Assembly (NCBI GenBank): GCA_030627475.1
Contig: DAOURZ010000002.1
Location: forward strand, 1 to 20,690
DNA: 20,690 nt
Origin: Deltaproteobacteria bacterium
GTDB lineage: Bacteria; Desulfobacterota; Desulfobacteria; Desulfobacterales; ETH-SRB1
Direction of reading: 5' to 3'
Every line of letters starts with the position of its first letter. The stretch's first letter is position 1. The notes under the pieces were generated by a model. The model was not told the DNA's origin. It searched no databases and saw nothing but the letters and a program-made list of their open reading frames with translations. The translations under genes and the position numbers were made by a program. Positions 7,833-17,034 of the stretch are shown here, one piece after another.

Positions 7833-8933
7833 ATGTTTGACCGTCGTCTTGTTCAGAATTTCGACTGGAGTTTATTGGGCTTAACTTGTGTGCTGAGTTG
7901 TATGGGGCTTGTTACTTTATATAGTGCGGTAACGGCCGGAACACAGGTGCTTCAGATGGAATATTATAAGCAGCTCATATGGTATCTTGTCGGATTATTC
8001 TTTTTAATTATTTCTTTTTTGTTCAATTACAAAGCTTTTGATCAATGGGGGCACGTAATTTATATTTTATGCATCTCTCTTCTTGTTGGCGTGTTAATAT
8101 TTGGTGCCGACTCTAAGGGGGCCATACGCTGGTTGAAATTTGGATTTTTTTCAATTCAACCGTCTGAACCGGTAAAAATCGCTGTAATAATAATTCTGAC
8201 AAGGCATTATTCAAAACATACGAATACGGCAGGTTTAACTTTGCGCGAACTTATTAATCCTTTTTTACTAACAATGGTTCCTTTCTTTTTAATAGTAAAA
8301 CAGCCGGATTTGGGAACAGCCATAATGATTGTTTTAATTGCCGGTTCTATGACTGTTTTTGTAAAAATTGAGAAGCGTTCCTTTTTATACTTAATCATTT
8401 CGTGCATAATAAGTATTCCTCTCGTCTGGTTTTTTTTGAGAGAATATCAGAAGGCGAGGATATTGACATTTTTGGATCCGGAGAGGGATCCTCTTGGGAC
8501 AGGTTATCATATTATACAATCGAAAATTGCTATAGGCTCAGGCATGATATCCGGCAAAGGATTTTTGCAAGGAACGCAAAATGCACTTTCATTTCTTCCT
8601 GAACAGCACACAGATTTCATATTTTCAGTTTTGGCAGAAGAGTGGGGATTAACAGGTTCTGTAATGATGCTTATTGTTTTTCTACTTCTTATTATAAAGG
8701 GTTTGAATGTTGCTTATAGATGTCGAGAGCCATTCGGCACCATACTTTCAGTCGGTATTACAGCAATGATATTCTGGCAGGTAATTATTAATATAGGCAT
8801 GGTAATGGGATTGATGCCGGTCGTTGGAGTTACATTGCCATTTATCAGCTATGGTGGTTCGTCGCTTGTTACCGTTATGATATGTATAGGCATTTTAATG
8901 AATGTAAGTATGAGGAGGTTTATGGTTGAATGA
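7833..8933 (+). CDS. rodA: Peptidoglycan glycosyltransferase RodA (SEDS family)
   Basis: RodA polymerises lipid II into glycan strands during cell elongation, together with PBP2. It is 366 aa and strongly hydrophobic, with about ten membrane helices. SEDS landmarks are visible: FSIQPSEPVKIAVII (about 108-122), VKQPDLGTAIMIVLI (about 152-166), the extracellular loop segment LPEQHTDFIFSVLAEEWG, and GVTLPFISYGGSSLV near the C terminus. The DLGTA aspartate lies close to where PSEPVK is expected, as in the RodA/FtsW family. AGAAGG precedes the ATG by 6 bases. RodA rather than FtsW is supported by the mreBCD-mrdA context. It is the last gene of the run; the ATP synthase promoter follows. Confidence 0.96.
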   Translation: MFDRRLVQNFDWSLLGLTCVLSCMGLVTLYSAVTAGTQVLQMEYYKQLIWYLVGLFFLIISFLFNYKAFDQWGHVIYILCISLLVGVLIFGADSKGAIRWLKFGFFSIQPSEPVKIAVIIILTRHYSKHTNTAGLTLRELINPFLLTMVPFFLIVKQPDLGTAIMIVLIAGSMTVFVKIEKRSFLYLIISCIISIPLVWFFLREYQKARILTFLDPERDPLGTGYHIIQSKIAIGSGMISGKGFLQGTQNALSFLPEQHTDFIFSVLAEEWGLTGSVMMLIVFLLLIIKGLNVAYRCREPFGTILSVGITAMIFWQVIINIGMVMGLMPVVGVTLPFISYGGSSLVTVMICIGILMNVSMRRFMVE

Positions 8934-8965
8934 AACTATTTCATTTCTAATTTTTAAAAAAACCT

Positions 8966-8994
8966 TTGACAATTTGTTATGGGTAATATATAGA
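8966..8994 (+). promoter_or_regulatory. Promoter of the ATP synthase operon
   Basis: A consensus TTGACA (8966-8971), a 17-base spacer, and TATAGA (8989-8994) lie about 75 bases upstream of the first ATP synthase gene. This is the best sigma-70-like match in the gap between rodA and atp genes, and it sits where the operon promoter would be expected. Confidence 0.7.
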
Positions 8995-9070
8995 CCACCG
9001 CAGTTACAATTTTTGGAAGGTGCGTTTTAATAAATAAATTATTAAAAGATCGGTTATGGGGGGAAGTTCA

Positions 9071-9496
9071 ATGATAAGCGTGGATGGTTCGTTATTTATA
9101 CAAATCATAAATTTCCTGTTTTTGATATGGGCACTTAATTTTGTTTTATACAAGCCAATCAGAAATATACTAATTCAGAGGAAAGAAAAGGTTGCTGGCC
9201 TTGAGCAGAATATTGATACCTGTAACAAAGAGATAAAGGAAAAAGATGATGCTTTTATCTCAGGCTTAAAAGTGGCAAGGGTTAATGGTACCAAAGAAAA
9301 AGAAGTTTTAATACAGGCAGCTGCTGATGAAGAAAAAAAGATAATCGAAGCAATAAATCAAAAGGCTCAGGCTGATCTTGCTGATGTGCGTGAAAAAGTT
9401 GCAAAGGATGCGAAAAGTGTCAGAATGGCATTGCAAAGAGAGCTTGATGATATTGCAACCGCTATTAGTCATAAAATTTTGGGGAGGGCCTTTTAA
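9071..9496 (+). CDS. atpF': ATP synthase Fo subunit b' (second b-type stalk subunit)
   Basis: This is a peripheral stalk subunit, expected to pair with the b subunit encoded next to it. It is 141 aa: one N-terminal membrane segment (about residues 9-26, FIQIINFLFLIWALNFVLY) followed by PIRNILIQRKEKV and a long charged coiled coil to the C terminus. I start it at ATG 9071, because GGGGGGAAG at 9058-9066 makes an excellent Shine-Dalgarno. An in-frame ATG at 9056 would add MGGSS encoded by that very site. The next gene begins 2 bases after the stop. Two b-type genes in tandem are usual in bacteria with heterodimeric stalks, including deltaproteobacteria. Confidence 0.93.
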   Translation: MISVDGSLFIQIINFLFLIWALNFVLYKPIRNILIQRKEKVAGLEQNIDTCNKEIKEKDDAFISGLKVARVNGTKEKEVLIQAAADEEKKIIEAINQKAQADLADVREKVAKDAKSVRMALQRELDDIATAISHKILGRAF

Positions 9497-9498
9497 TA

Positions 9499-10071
9499 AT
9501 GAAGCGCAATTCAATCATTTTATTTATAGTTACTGCGGCTTTATTCTGTTTTGCCGGAGTAGCTTTGGGTTCATCCGGTGGAGAGGCTGGGCCAAAAGTA
9601 TGGGTGGCGACAGATACATATAGGGTTATGAATTTTACTGTTTTATTTCTTGGCTTGTTTTTCCTTTTGCGTAAGCCAGTCTCTCAATTTTTTGGTGCTC
9701 GTATTAAGGGGATAGAAGATCAGTTAAGCGAGCTTGAAGCCAAAAAAAAGGATGTCACTCAAAAACTTGAAGAATACGCAAAAAAAATGGTTCAGTTAGA
9801 TCAAGAAGGTAAAAAAATTCTTGATGATTATATACGACAGGGAAATGAGGCCAGAGAAAGAATACTGAAAGAGGCCGAATCCGCAGCGGATAAATTAAAA
9901 GAACAGGCGCTTCGAAATATTGATTATGAAATTAATCAAGCGAAATCAAAACTTCAGGAAGAAGTGCTTGAGAAAGCCATTGTGAAAGCTGAAGAGATCA
10001 TAAAAAATCAACTTACAATCGAAGATCATGATCGATTGGTAGATGAATACTTAGAGAAGGTGGTGGCATAG
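9499..10071 (+). CDS. atpF: ATP synthase Fo subunit b
   Basis: This is the second peripheral-stalk subunit, 190 aa. It has two hydrophobic stretches: an N-terminal one resembling a signal peptide (about residues 4-23, ending near GVALGSS), and the true membrane anchor at about 43-58 (VMNFTVLFLGLFFLLRKPV). A long charged coiled coil follows (about 70-185). The extra N-terminal segment is absent from E. coli b but known in deltaproteobacterial homologues, where it may be cleaved. The last base of its TAG stop is the first base of the atpH GTG, so the two are probably coupled. Confidence 0.95.
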   Translation: MKRNSIILFIVTAALFCFAGVALGSSGGEAGPKVWVATDTYRVMNFTVLFLGLFFLLRKPVSQFFGARIKGIEDQLSELEAKKKDVTQKLEEYAKKMVQLDQEGKKILDDYIRQGNEARERILKEAESAADKLKEQALRNIDYEINQAKSKLQEEVLEKAIVKAEEIIKNQLTIEDHDRLVDEYLEKVVA

Positions 10072-10622
10072 TGAAAAATTTGTCTATAGCACGGTGTTAT
10101 GCCAAGGCGCTTTTGCTTATTGGCAAAGAGGATGGTCAGGCTGAATCCTACAGGGAAGAGCTTAGCAATATTGCGGGTTTGGTATCAAGCGAAAGAGAGC
10201 TTGAGCAGGCAATTACAAACCCCCTTTACGATGCAGCAGGTCGCAGGAAGGTATTGCATGCAATAATTGATAAGTTATATCTTTCTGATACGATGAAAGC
10301 TTTTCTGCTTTTGGTGTTTGATAAAGGCCGAATTAAGTTTTTAGATAATATTGATGAGTTTTATAAAAAACTCGCGGATGAATTGAAAGGTATTGCAAGG
10401 GCAAGCTTGGTTTCGGCCACTGAACTTTCATCTGAAGCAATAGATAAAATTCGTTCAACCATGTCAAAAATGACTGGTAAGGACGTTATTTTGGATATTA
10501 AACAAGATCCGTTACTTATTGGTGGAGTAGTATCCAGAATAGGAGATCTTGTTTTAGATGGAAGCATCAGAACACAATTGCTCAACATGAGAGAATCTTT
10601 TAAAAGGGGTGAGAGTGTATAA
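10071..10622 (+). CDS. atpH: ATP synthase F1 subunit delta
   Basis: This subunit joins the top of the F1 head to the peripheral stalk. It is 183 aa with a normal delta/OSCP layout. The N-terminal helical domain starts [20 protein letters not shown], and the C-terminal part carries [15 protein letters not shown] and the conserved [20 protein letters not shown] near residues 143-162. The start is GTG, preceded by GAAGGTGG and overlapping the atpF stop by one base. Its own stop overlaps the atpA ATG by one base. This compact packing supports one polycistronic message. Confidence 0.96.
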   Translation: MKNLSIARCYAKALLLIGKEDGQAESYREELSNIAGLVSSERELEQAITNPLYDAAGRRKVLHAIIDKLYLSDTMKAFLLLVFDKGRIKFLDNIDEFYKKLADELKGIARASLVSATELSSEAIDKIRSTMSKMTGKDVILDIKQDPLLIGGVVSRIGDLVLDGSIRTQLLNMRESFKRGESV

Positions 10623-12139
10623 TGGAATTAAGAGCTGAAGAAATAAGTCAGATAATTAAAGAACAGATTGCGGATTACGACAAGAAAGTTGAGTTAAGTG
10701 AAACAGGAGTTGTCTTGTCGGTTGGTGATGGAATTGCCAGAGTTTACGGCCTTGAGAAGGCTATGGCATTGGAGTTGGTTGAATTTCCGGGAGGTATAAT
10801 GGGGCTTGTCCTGAACCTTGAAGAAGATAATGTGGGTATTGCCATTATGGGTGAAGACATCCACATTAAAGAAGGTGATATGGTCAAGAGAACAGGGCGT
10901 ATTGCTCAGGTTCCGGTTGGTGAGGCCGTTCTCGGACGTGTGGTTTCTGCTGTTGGTGAACCGCTTGACGGAAAAGGACCAATTGACGCAAAAGAATTCA
11001 GAAGAGTTGAAATGGTTGCGCCGGGTGTTATAGCGAGAAAGAGTGTGCATCAACCAATGTATACAGGTCTTAAGGCTATAGATGCAATGACACCGGTGGG
11101 AAAGGGGCAACGTGAGCTGATAATCGGTGATCGACAGATTGGTAAAACAGCTATCGGAGTTGATGCAATTATAAATCAGAAAGGCAAGGATGTTTACTGT
11201 ATTTATGTTGCTACCGGGCAGAAAAAATCTACGGTTGCACAGGTTGTTGATATTTTGGAAAAACACGGGGCTATGGAATATACGACAGTTGTAGCTGCTT
11301 GCGCAAGTGATCCTGCAACGCTGCAGTTTGTATCTCCATATTCGGGATGCGCTATGGCTGAGTACTTCCGTGATAAAGGGCAGCATTCGCTGATCGTATA
11401 TGATGACCTTTCAAAGCAGGCTGTAGCTTACCGTCAGGTTTCACTTCTTTTAAGACGTCCTCCTGGTCGTGAAGCATTTCCAGGTGACATTTTCTATAAT
11501 CATTCCCGACTTCTTGAAAGATCGGCAAAATTGAATGATGAGCTTGGTGCCGGCTCAATGACAGCCCTTCCAATCATTGAGACACAGGCTGGTGATGTTT
11601 CTGCATTTATTCCAACAAACGTTATTTCCATTACAGACGGTCAGATTTATCTTGAGCCCGGTATGTTCTTTGCCGGTGTCAGGCCGGCTATTAATGTTGG
11701 TTTGTCAGTTTCGCGAGTTGGTGGAGCAGCACAGGTTAAAGCAATGAAACAGGTTGCCGGTACTTTGCGCCTTGATCTGGCACAATATCGTGAGCTTGAG
11801 GCATTTGCTGCCTTTGGAAGTGACCTGGACAAAGCAACTCAGGCACAGCTTACAAGAGGTGCGAGACTTGTTGAAATTTTAAAACAGCCTCAATTTAAGC
11901 CGCTTTCAATGGAGAAGCAGGTTACACTATTGTTTGCAGGTTCAAAAGGATTTCTCGACAAATATCCTCTTGATGTACTGGCAAAATATGAGGCAGGGCT
12001 TTACAGTTTTATGGAGGACAGATATCCGCAGATATTCAGTGAGCTGGATGAGAAACAGGCGATATCGGATGCGCTGGATAAACAAATGCAAGAAGCCTTG
12101 ACCGCTTACGATGCAGAGTTTAAGGACACAATTAAATAG
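10622..12139 (+). CDS. atpA: ATP synthase F1 subunit alpha
   Basis: This is the non-catalytic nucleotide-binding subunit of the F1 hexamer, 505 aa. Domains in order are the beta-barrel (about 25-95), the nucleotide-binding core and the C-terminal helical domain. Motifs seen are the P-loop GDRQIGKT (169-176), the Walker B strand SLIVYDDL (about 256-263), and the arginine finger in [10 protein letters not shown] (Arg365), which reaches the catalytic beta site. The P-loop has Ile where E. coli has Thr. A Shine-Dalgarno GGGGTGAG lies just before the ATG. It is followed by the longest gap inside the operon (119 bases). Confidence 0.98.
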   Translation: MELRAEEISQIIKEQIADYDKKVELSETGVVLSVGDGIARVYGLEKAMALELVEFPGGIMGLVLNLEEDNVGIAIMGEDIHIKEGDMVKRTGRIAQVPVGEAVLGRVVSAVGEPLDGKGPIDAKEFRRVEMVAPGVIARKSVHQPMYTGLKAIDAMTPVGKGQRELIIGDRQIGKTAIGVDAIINQKGKDVYCIYVATGQKKSTVAQVVDILEKHGAMEYTTVVAACASDPATLQFVSPYSGCAMAEYFRDKGQHSLIVYDDLSKQAVAYRQVSLLLRRPPGREAFPGDIFYNHSRLLERSAKLNDELGAGSMTALPIIETQAGDVSAFIPTNVISITDGQIYLEPGMFFAGVRPAINVGLSVSRVGGAAQVKAMKQVAGTLRLDLAQYRELEAFAAFGSDLDKATQAQLTRGARLVEILKQPQFKPLSMEKQVTLLFAGSKGFLDKYPLDVLAKYEAGLYSFMEDRYPQIFSELDEKQAISDALDKQMQEALTAYDAEFKDTIK

Positions 12140-12258
12140 CGTTTATTCTAATAAAAAGTGTATTGAAAGATTGGTTTGATAGCTTTTTTTTTATATTAAA
12201 AGTTTAAGCAACTGCTGATATCGTAATATACTTAGAAGAATGCTTATAAGGATATAAT

Positions 12259-13149
12259 ATGGCGACGTTAAATGATGTCAAAACTAAAATTGGTGCAGTA
12301 AAAAAGACAAAGCAAATTACAAAGGCCATGGGCATGGTGGCTACTTCAAAGCTTCGTGGTGCACAGAAAAATATGGATGGATTCAGGCCATATGCAGGCA
12401 AATTTGCTGAAGTATTAGGGAGCCTTGCAGAAAAAGCAGGAGAAGGGGCAAGCCCTTTGCTGGTAGCGCGTGAGGAAGTAAAAAAGATAAATATTGTATT
12501 GTGTACTTCCGATAGAGGGCTCTGCGGTGGTTTTAATGTAAATCTTATCACGGCTGCCAATAAATTTTTAAATGAACTCCCGGAGCAGGAAATTGATATT
12601 TCCTTTACTAACTTTGGGAAAAAAGGGCGTGATTGGTGTCGCAAGAATAAGATAGAGATAGATTCGGAGAATATTGGTATTATAGGCGCCAAATTTGGTT
12701 TCAATGTTGCGCTGACAGCCGGGCAGAAGCTGGTTGATGAATTTCTGGATGGAACATATGATGAGGTTTATGTTGTTTTTTCAGAATATATAAGCATGGC
12801 AAAGCAGATTCCAACAATTAAACAGATACTTCCTATTCCACCTATTGAGACTGCTGAAGATGAGGAAGTTACTGATAAACCATATCAGGCTGAACATATT
12901 TGTGAGCCATCGCCTGGTGAATTGCTTGGTGATTTGCTGCCAAGACATGTTTATGTACAAATATATAGCGCGTTACTGGAAACATCAACTAGTGAACATG
13001 CTGCACGTATGGCTGCTATGGATAACGCAACCAATGCATGTAATGATATGATAGATAGCCTTACTTTGGCGTACAATAAGGCACGGCAGTCTGCAATTAC
13101 ATCGGAATTAATGGATATTGTCGGCGGTGCTGAGGCTCTTAAAGGATAA
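12259..13149 (+). CDS. atpG: ATP synthase F1 subunit gamma
   Basis: This is the central rotor shaft that couples Fo rotation to catalysis in beta. It is 296 aa. The two conserved coiled-coil ends are plain: N-terminal LNDVKTKIGAVKKTKQITKAMGMVATSKLR, and C-terminal RMAAMDNATNACNDMIDSLTLAYNKARQSAITSELMDIVGGAEAL. Between them is the Rossmann-like domain with CTSDRGLCGGFN (about residues 82-93). An insertion rich in Asp/Glu occurs near residues 195-206. AAGGAT precedes the ATG. It is separated from atpD by 40 bases. Confidence 0.97.
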   Translation: MATLNDVKTKIGAVKKTKQITKAMGMVATSKLRGAQKNMDGFRPYAGKFAEVLGSLAEKAGEGASPLLVAREEVKKINIVLCTSDRGLCGGFNVNLITAANKFLNELPEQEIDISFTNFGKKGRDWCRKNKIEIDSENIGIIGAKFGFNVALTAGQKLVDEFLDGTYDEVYVVFSEYISMAKQIPTIKQILPIPPIETAEDEEVTDKPYQAEHICEPSPGELLGDLLPRHVYVQIYSALLETSTSEHAARMAAMDNATNACNDMIDSLTLAYNKARQSAITSELMDIVGGAEALKG

Positions 13150-13189
13150 GTAATTAGAATACCGCATTTAGCGTATAGGAGGTCTATAG

Positions 13190-14605
<1,416 letters not shown>

Positions 14606-14633
14606 TACTATTTATGTACATGAGGGTTAAGGT

Positions 14634-15050
14634 ATGGCTGGAAATATTATATTAGAAGTTGTCACTCCTGAGAAATCTGTAGTTAGTGAGAATGCAAAGA
14701 TTGTTATTGCGCCTGGCTCTCTTGGCGAATTTGGCGTACTCATTGGTCATACTCCTTTTTTGAGTACTCTTAAAGTTGGTTCACTTCGTTATATAGATGA
14801 GGACAATGTTGAGAGATATGTTTTTATAAGTGGTGGGTTTGCCGAGACGCTTCCGGATAAAGTTACTGTGCTGGCGGAATCCGCTGAAAGAAGACGTGAT
14901 ATAGATATTCAGCGTGCAAAGACTTCTTTGGAACGAGCCCAGAAACGTCTCGCCGATATATCCAGGAAAGAAGATTTTGATTTCATGAGAGCAAGAACAT
15001 CTCTTGAAAGAGCTTTGCATCGTATGAAGCTTGCCGGTTCAAGAGCATAA
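14634..15050 (+). CDS. atpC: ATP synthase F1 subunit epsilon
   Basis: This is the rotor subunit at the foot of gamma, involved in coupling and in inhibiting ATP hydrolysis. At 138 aa it has both parts of the full-length form. The N-terminal beta-sandwich (about 1-85) contains VVSENAKIVIAPGSLGEFGVLIGHTP and YVFISGGFAETLPDKVTVLA. The C-terminal two-helix region (about 88-138) is rich in Arg/Lys. The ATG has GAGGGTTAAGG upstream. It is the final gene of the operon; an intrinsic terminator follows within 60 bases. Confidence 0.97.
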   Translation: MAGNIILEVVTPEKSVVSENAKIVIAPGSLGEFGVLIGHTPFLSTLKVGSLRYIDEDNVERYVFISGGFAETLPDKVTVLAESAERRRDIDIQRAKTSLERAQKRLADISRKEDFDFMRARTSLERALHRMKLAGSRA

Positions 15051-15103
15051 TATTAGTTATCTCTATTGAAATAAGATAGCTTGTTATATATATGGAGAAA
15101 AAA

Positions 15104-15137
15104 GGCAGACCATGTAAAATGGTTTGTCTTTTTTTTT
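15104..15137 (+). terminator. Intrinsic terminator of the ATP synthase operon
   Basis: A 9-bp stem (GGCAGACCA 15104-15112 with TGGTTTGTC 15120-15128, two G-U pairs, 7-base loop) is followed by nine T residues (15129-15137). It lies about 55 bases after the atpC stop and before the glmU-like gene, which therefore probably has its own promoter. Confidence 0.88.
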
Positions 15138-15184
15138 GTCCGCGTTCCTAAAATTGTAGGTCTTCATAGATTACAGGTAGAAAA

Positions 15185-15943
15185 ATGCAAACCGTTATTG
15201 ACAATGTCGTTGCTGTGATACTTGCTGCCGGTATGGGCACCCGCATGAAATCAAACAAGGCCAAAGTCCTGCATGAAATTATTGACAAGCCTATGGTAAC
15301 ATATGTTGTGGAAACCGCAAGAAAAGTTGTTGGTAATAATGTAGTGCTGGTTATTGGTAATCAGGCCGATAAAGTAAAAAGAATTGTATTTGAAGGAACC
15401 GATGTAATTTTTGCTATTCAGGAAAAACAGCATGGAACAGGGCATGCGGTTTTATGTACAAAACTTTATATCCCGGAATATACAGATCAGGTTGTTATCT
15501 TATGTGGTGATGTACCATTAATCACTCCTGATACTATAACACGACTTATAGATGATCATATCAAGACGATGCGAGATATATCAATTTTGGCAGTTGAAGT
15601 AGATAATCCAAAAGGTTATGGCAGAATTTTGCTGGATGAAAATAGAAATGTTACCGGAATAGTTGAAGAAACTGACGCAACCGAGGAACAAAAGACTATA
15701 AAGATTGTTAATACAGGTATTTACTGTGTTAAAAAAGATTGTTTATTTAATGCATTAATAAAGATTGAAGCGAATAATGTGCAGGGTGAATTTTATCTTA
15801 CCGATATTATTGCAATAGGGCATAGAGAAGGAAAAAACGTTGGCGTATTGGTTAGCAGAGATGCCAAAGAGGTTATTGGGGTCAATAATCGTGATGATTT
15901 AAAAAAAGTTGAAATGATTATGCGCAAAAGACTATATCAGTAA
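15185..15943 (+). CDS. N-acetylglucosamine-1-phosphate uridyltransferase, single-domain GlmU-like
   Basis: It is predicted to form UDP-GlcNAc from GlcNAc-1-phosphate and UTP in the cytosol. The 252 aa match the N-terminal half of GlmU: VILAAGMGTRMKSNKAKVLH (about 11-30, nucleotide-binding loop and KVLH), EKQHGTGHAV (80-89), CGDVPLI (107-113, metal-binding Asp), GYGRI, GIVEETDATEEQ, VNTGIYC and GEFYLTDIIAIG. It ends at about the point where GlmU's linker helix would lead into the left-handed beta-helix acetyltransferase domain, which is absent. Nothing resembling that domain is visible in the following 280 bases. So it is either a natural one-domain uridyltransferase or an old truncation. The clean C-terminal helix favours the first. 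Acetyltransfer would then need another protein. CAGGTAG precedes the ATG. Confidence 0.88.
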   Translation: MQTVIDNVVAVILAAGMGTRMKSNKAKVLHEIIDKPMVTYVVETARKVVGNNVVLVIGNQADKVKRIVFEGTDVIFAIQEKQHGTGHAVLCTKLYIPEYTDQVVILCGDVPLITPDTITRLIDDHIKTMRDISILAVEVDNPKGYGRILLDENRNVTGIVEETDATEEQKTIKIVNTGIYCVKKDCLFNALIKIEANNVQGEFYLTDIIAIGHREGKNVGVLVSRDAKEVIGVNNRDDLKKVEMIMRKRLYQ

Positions 15944-15982
15944 TTCTAATTTTGAAGCATTGGAATGCTGAGACCATGTAAA

Positions 15983-16162
15983 GTAACGTGGACGAAATAA
16001 CTTTTCCAACTATACATCACAGCTTCAGGCCTCCTTTGTCCAATCTCAAATCTCAAAAATATTGAAATAGCCCGCTATTCTGTCAACTTTTGTGATCTAA
16101 GATCAAACAAATCAGACCCGAATCTGTGCGCCTACTTGGGGAAGTTATTTTGTCCACGTTCC
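15983..16162 (+). repeat. MITE-like repeat copy C, full length
   Basis: This 180-base element has terminal inverted repeats. The left end is AACGTGGACGAAATAACTT (15985-16003) continuing TTCCAA. The right end is its mirror, running TTGGGGAAGTTATTTTGTCC and closing at ACGTTCC. The 25-base ends pair with 3 mismatches. Inside are TATACATCA, a TGATCT-A-AGATCA palindrome and TCTGTGCGCCTACTT. It is the reference copy for partial copy A and shortened copy B. No open reading frame of note is present, and I see no clear target duplication. It fills most of the 280-base gap between the GlmU-like gene and zapB; the remainder holds the zapB promoter. Confidence 0.8.
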
Positions 16163-16170
16163 AAAACAAC

Positions 16171-16200
16171 TTGACTTTAGTTTATAGCAAATATTATAAA
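16171..16200 (+). promoter_or_regulatory. Promoter of zapB-zapA (and possibly 6S RNA)
   Basis: TTGACT (16171-16176), an 18-base spacer, and TATAAA (16195-16200) lie 24-53 bases before the zapB-like start codon. The -35 box starts only 9 bases beyond the end of MITE copy C, so its upstream region is entirely element-derived. Confidence 0.6.
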
Positions 16201-16223
16201 TATAATATACATGAGGTGAACTA

Positions 16224-16463
16224 TTGGATAACACAGTTATTATACAACAATTTGAAGAGATAGAAAATAAAATTGAAGGATTAATTAAGGTTTGCAAATC
16301 GCAGGCAGCAGCTAATTCCGAACTTAAAGAAAAAATTAATAGATTAGACGAGGAGCTTCAAGTCAAGATTGAGGCAGAAAACTTTTATGAAAAAGAGAGA
16401 GATTTAGTTTTATCAAAGATTGATGGTTTATTAGGTAAACTGGGCGAAATCACAGAAACCTGA
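16224..16463 (+). CDS. zapB: Small coiled-coil protein, ZapB-like cell division factor
   Basis: This is a 79-aa protein with heptad-like spacing almost throughout (for example FEEIENKIEGLIKVCKSQ and INRLDEELQVKIEAENFYEKE), no membrane segment and no enzyme motif. ZapB is a short coiled coil that works with ZapA at the FtsZ ring. The assignment rests on size, coiled-coil character and position directly before zapA; sequence alone cannot prove it. The start is TTG, supported by GAGGTG at 16213-16218 with 5-base spacing; no ATG is available. Confidence 0.7.
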   Translation: MDNTVIIQQFEEIENKIEGLIKVCKSQAAANSELKEKINRLDEELQVKIEAENFYEKERDLVLSKIDGLLGKLGEITET

Positions 16464-16511
16464 CTTATAACCGGCAGCGATTGTTAACGTAAAGGTATCA
16501 TACTTAATTCA

Positions 16512-16805
16512 TTGAAACAACTTGTAACAATAGATCTTTTTGGGCAATCATATACTTTTAAAACTGACTCGGAAGTTTTTAAAGCAGAAGAAGTTGCTGA
16601 TTTTCTTATAAAAGAAGTTGAGAAGGTAGAAAGTCAGAATTCAGTTAAAACTTTAGATGTGACAAAATTAACAATTTTAATTTTAGCTGCTTTGAATATA
16701 GCTGATGAAAATTTTCAAATTAAAAAAAGTAAGTCAGAATTTTTAAATGATATTTCTCAACGTTTAAATCGTATAATACATACATTGGATGAAAATATTG
16801 TATAA
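16512..16805 (+). CDS. zapA: Cell division protein ZapA
   Basis: ZapA binds FtsZ and bundles its protofilaments at the division site. The 97 aa show the typical N-terminal LVTIDLFGQSYTFKTDSE beta-domain. A helix containing LTILILAALNIADE (about 53-66) follows, the most conserved ZapA segment, and then a C-terminal coiled coil. The start appears to be TTG at 16512; AAAGG at about 16490-16494 is rather far upstream, so translation may depend on zapB. The gene lies directly before the 6S RNA, an arrangement well known in proteobacteria, where ssrS follows zapA. Confidence 0.88.
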   Translation: MKQLVTIDLFGQSYTFKTDSEVFKAEEVADFLIKEVEKVESQNSVKTLDVTKLTILILAALNIADENFQIKKSKSEFLNDISQRLNRIIHTLDENIV

Positions 16806-16847
16806 CGATTAATAATAATAAGTTGAGACCAAATTAAGAAGTTGTTT

Positions 16848-17034
16848 TTGCGTAACTACCCCTGCCGTGTTCGTGTTTGGAAGATGTTTTTTGACCCAAC
16901 AGCATTTTAAAGGGAGCTTTCTCTAGTTTTGGTGTGCATGTTCTGCTTGTACAGAAAAGCCTGAAGAAACTACAAGGCGCCCACCTTTCAGTTCGGTTCA
17001 AAGACCTTTCACACGGCACTATGGTGGGGGTTTT
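16848..17034 (+). ncRNA. ssrS: 6S RNA
   Basis: 6S RNA mimics an open promoter and sequesters sigma-70 RNA polymerase. The closing stem is visible: CCCC plus TGCCGTGT (16859-16870) pairs with ACACGGCA (17011-17018) plus GGGG (17026-17030), with a bulge on the 3' side. The apical hairpin is TTCTG-CTTGTA-CAGAA (16941-16956). It is flanked by GCATG and followed by AAAGCCT, echoing the GAGCATGCTC...AGAAGCCT apical part of E. coli 6S. A long internal region between these can form the large central bubble, and CACCTTTCAGTTCGGTTCAAAG resembles the E. coli CACCTTGAACCAAGGGTTCAAG stretch. The position just after zapA agrees. Exact ends are estimated to a few bases; no reading frame on either strand is convincing. 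Confidence 0.85.

Noticed and set aside
8954..8972. T-run and A-run after rodA as a terminator
   Set aside because: There is no GC-containing stem; the stretch fits better as AT-rich DNA in front of the atp promoter.
10694..11386. 230-aa open frame antisense to atpA
   Set aside because: It is a shadow of the strongly conserved atpA coding sequence, with skewed composition and no start signals.
12204..12704. 166-aa minus-strand frame over the atpA-atpG gap
   Set aside because: Most of it is antisense to atpG and the rest is AT-rich spacer; no ribosome binding site or recognisable domain.
16834..17019. 61-aa open frame on the minus strand
   Set aside because: It is antisense to the 6S RNA; the sequence is explained by RNA pairing and has no ribosome binding site or protein-like composition.
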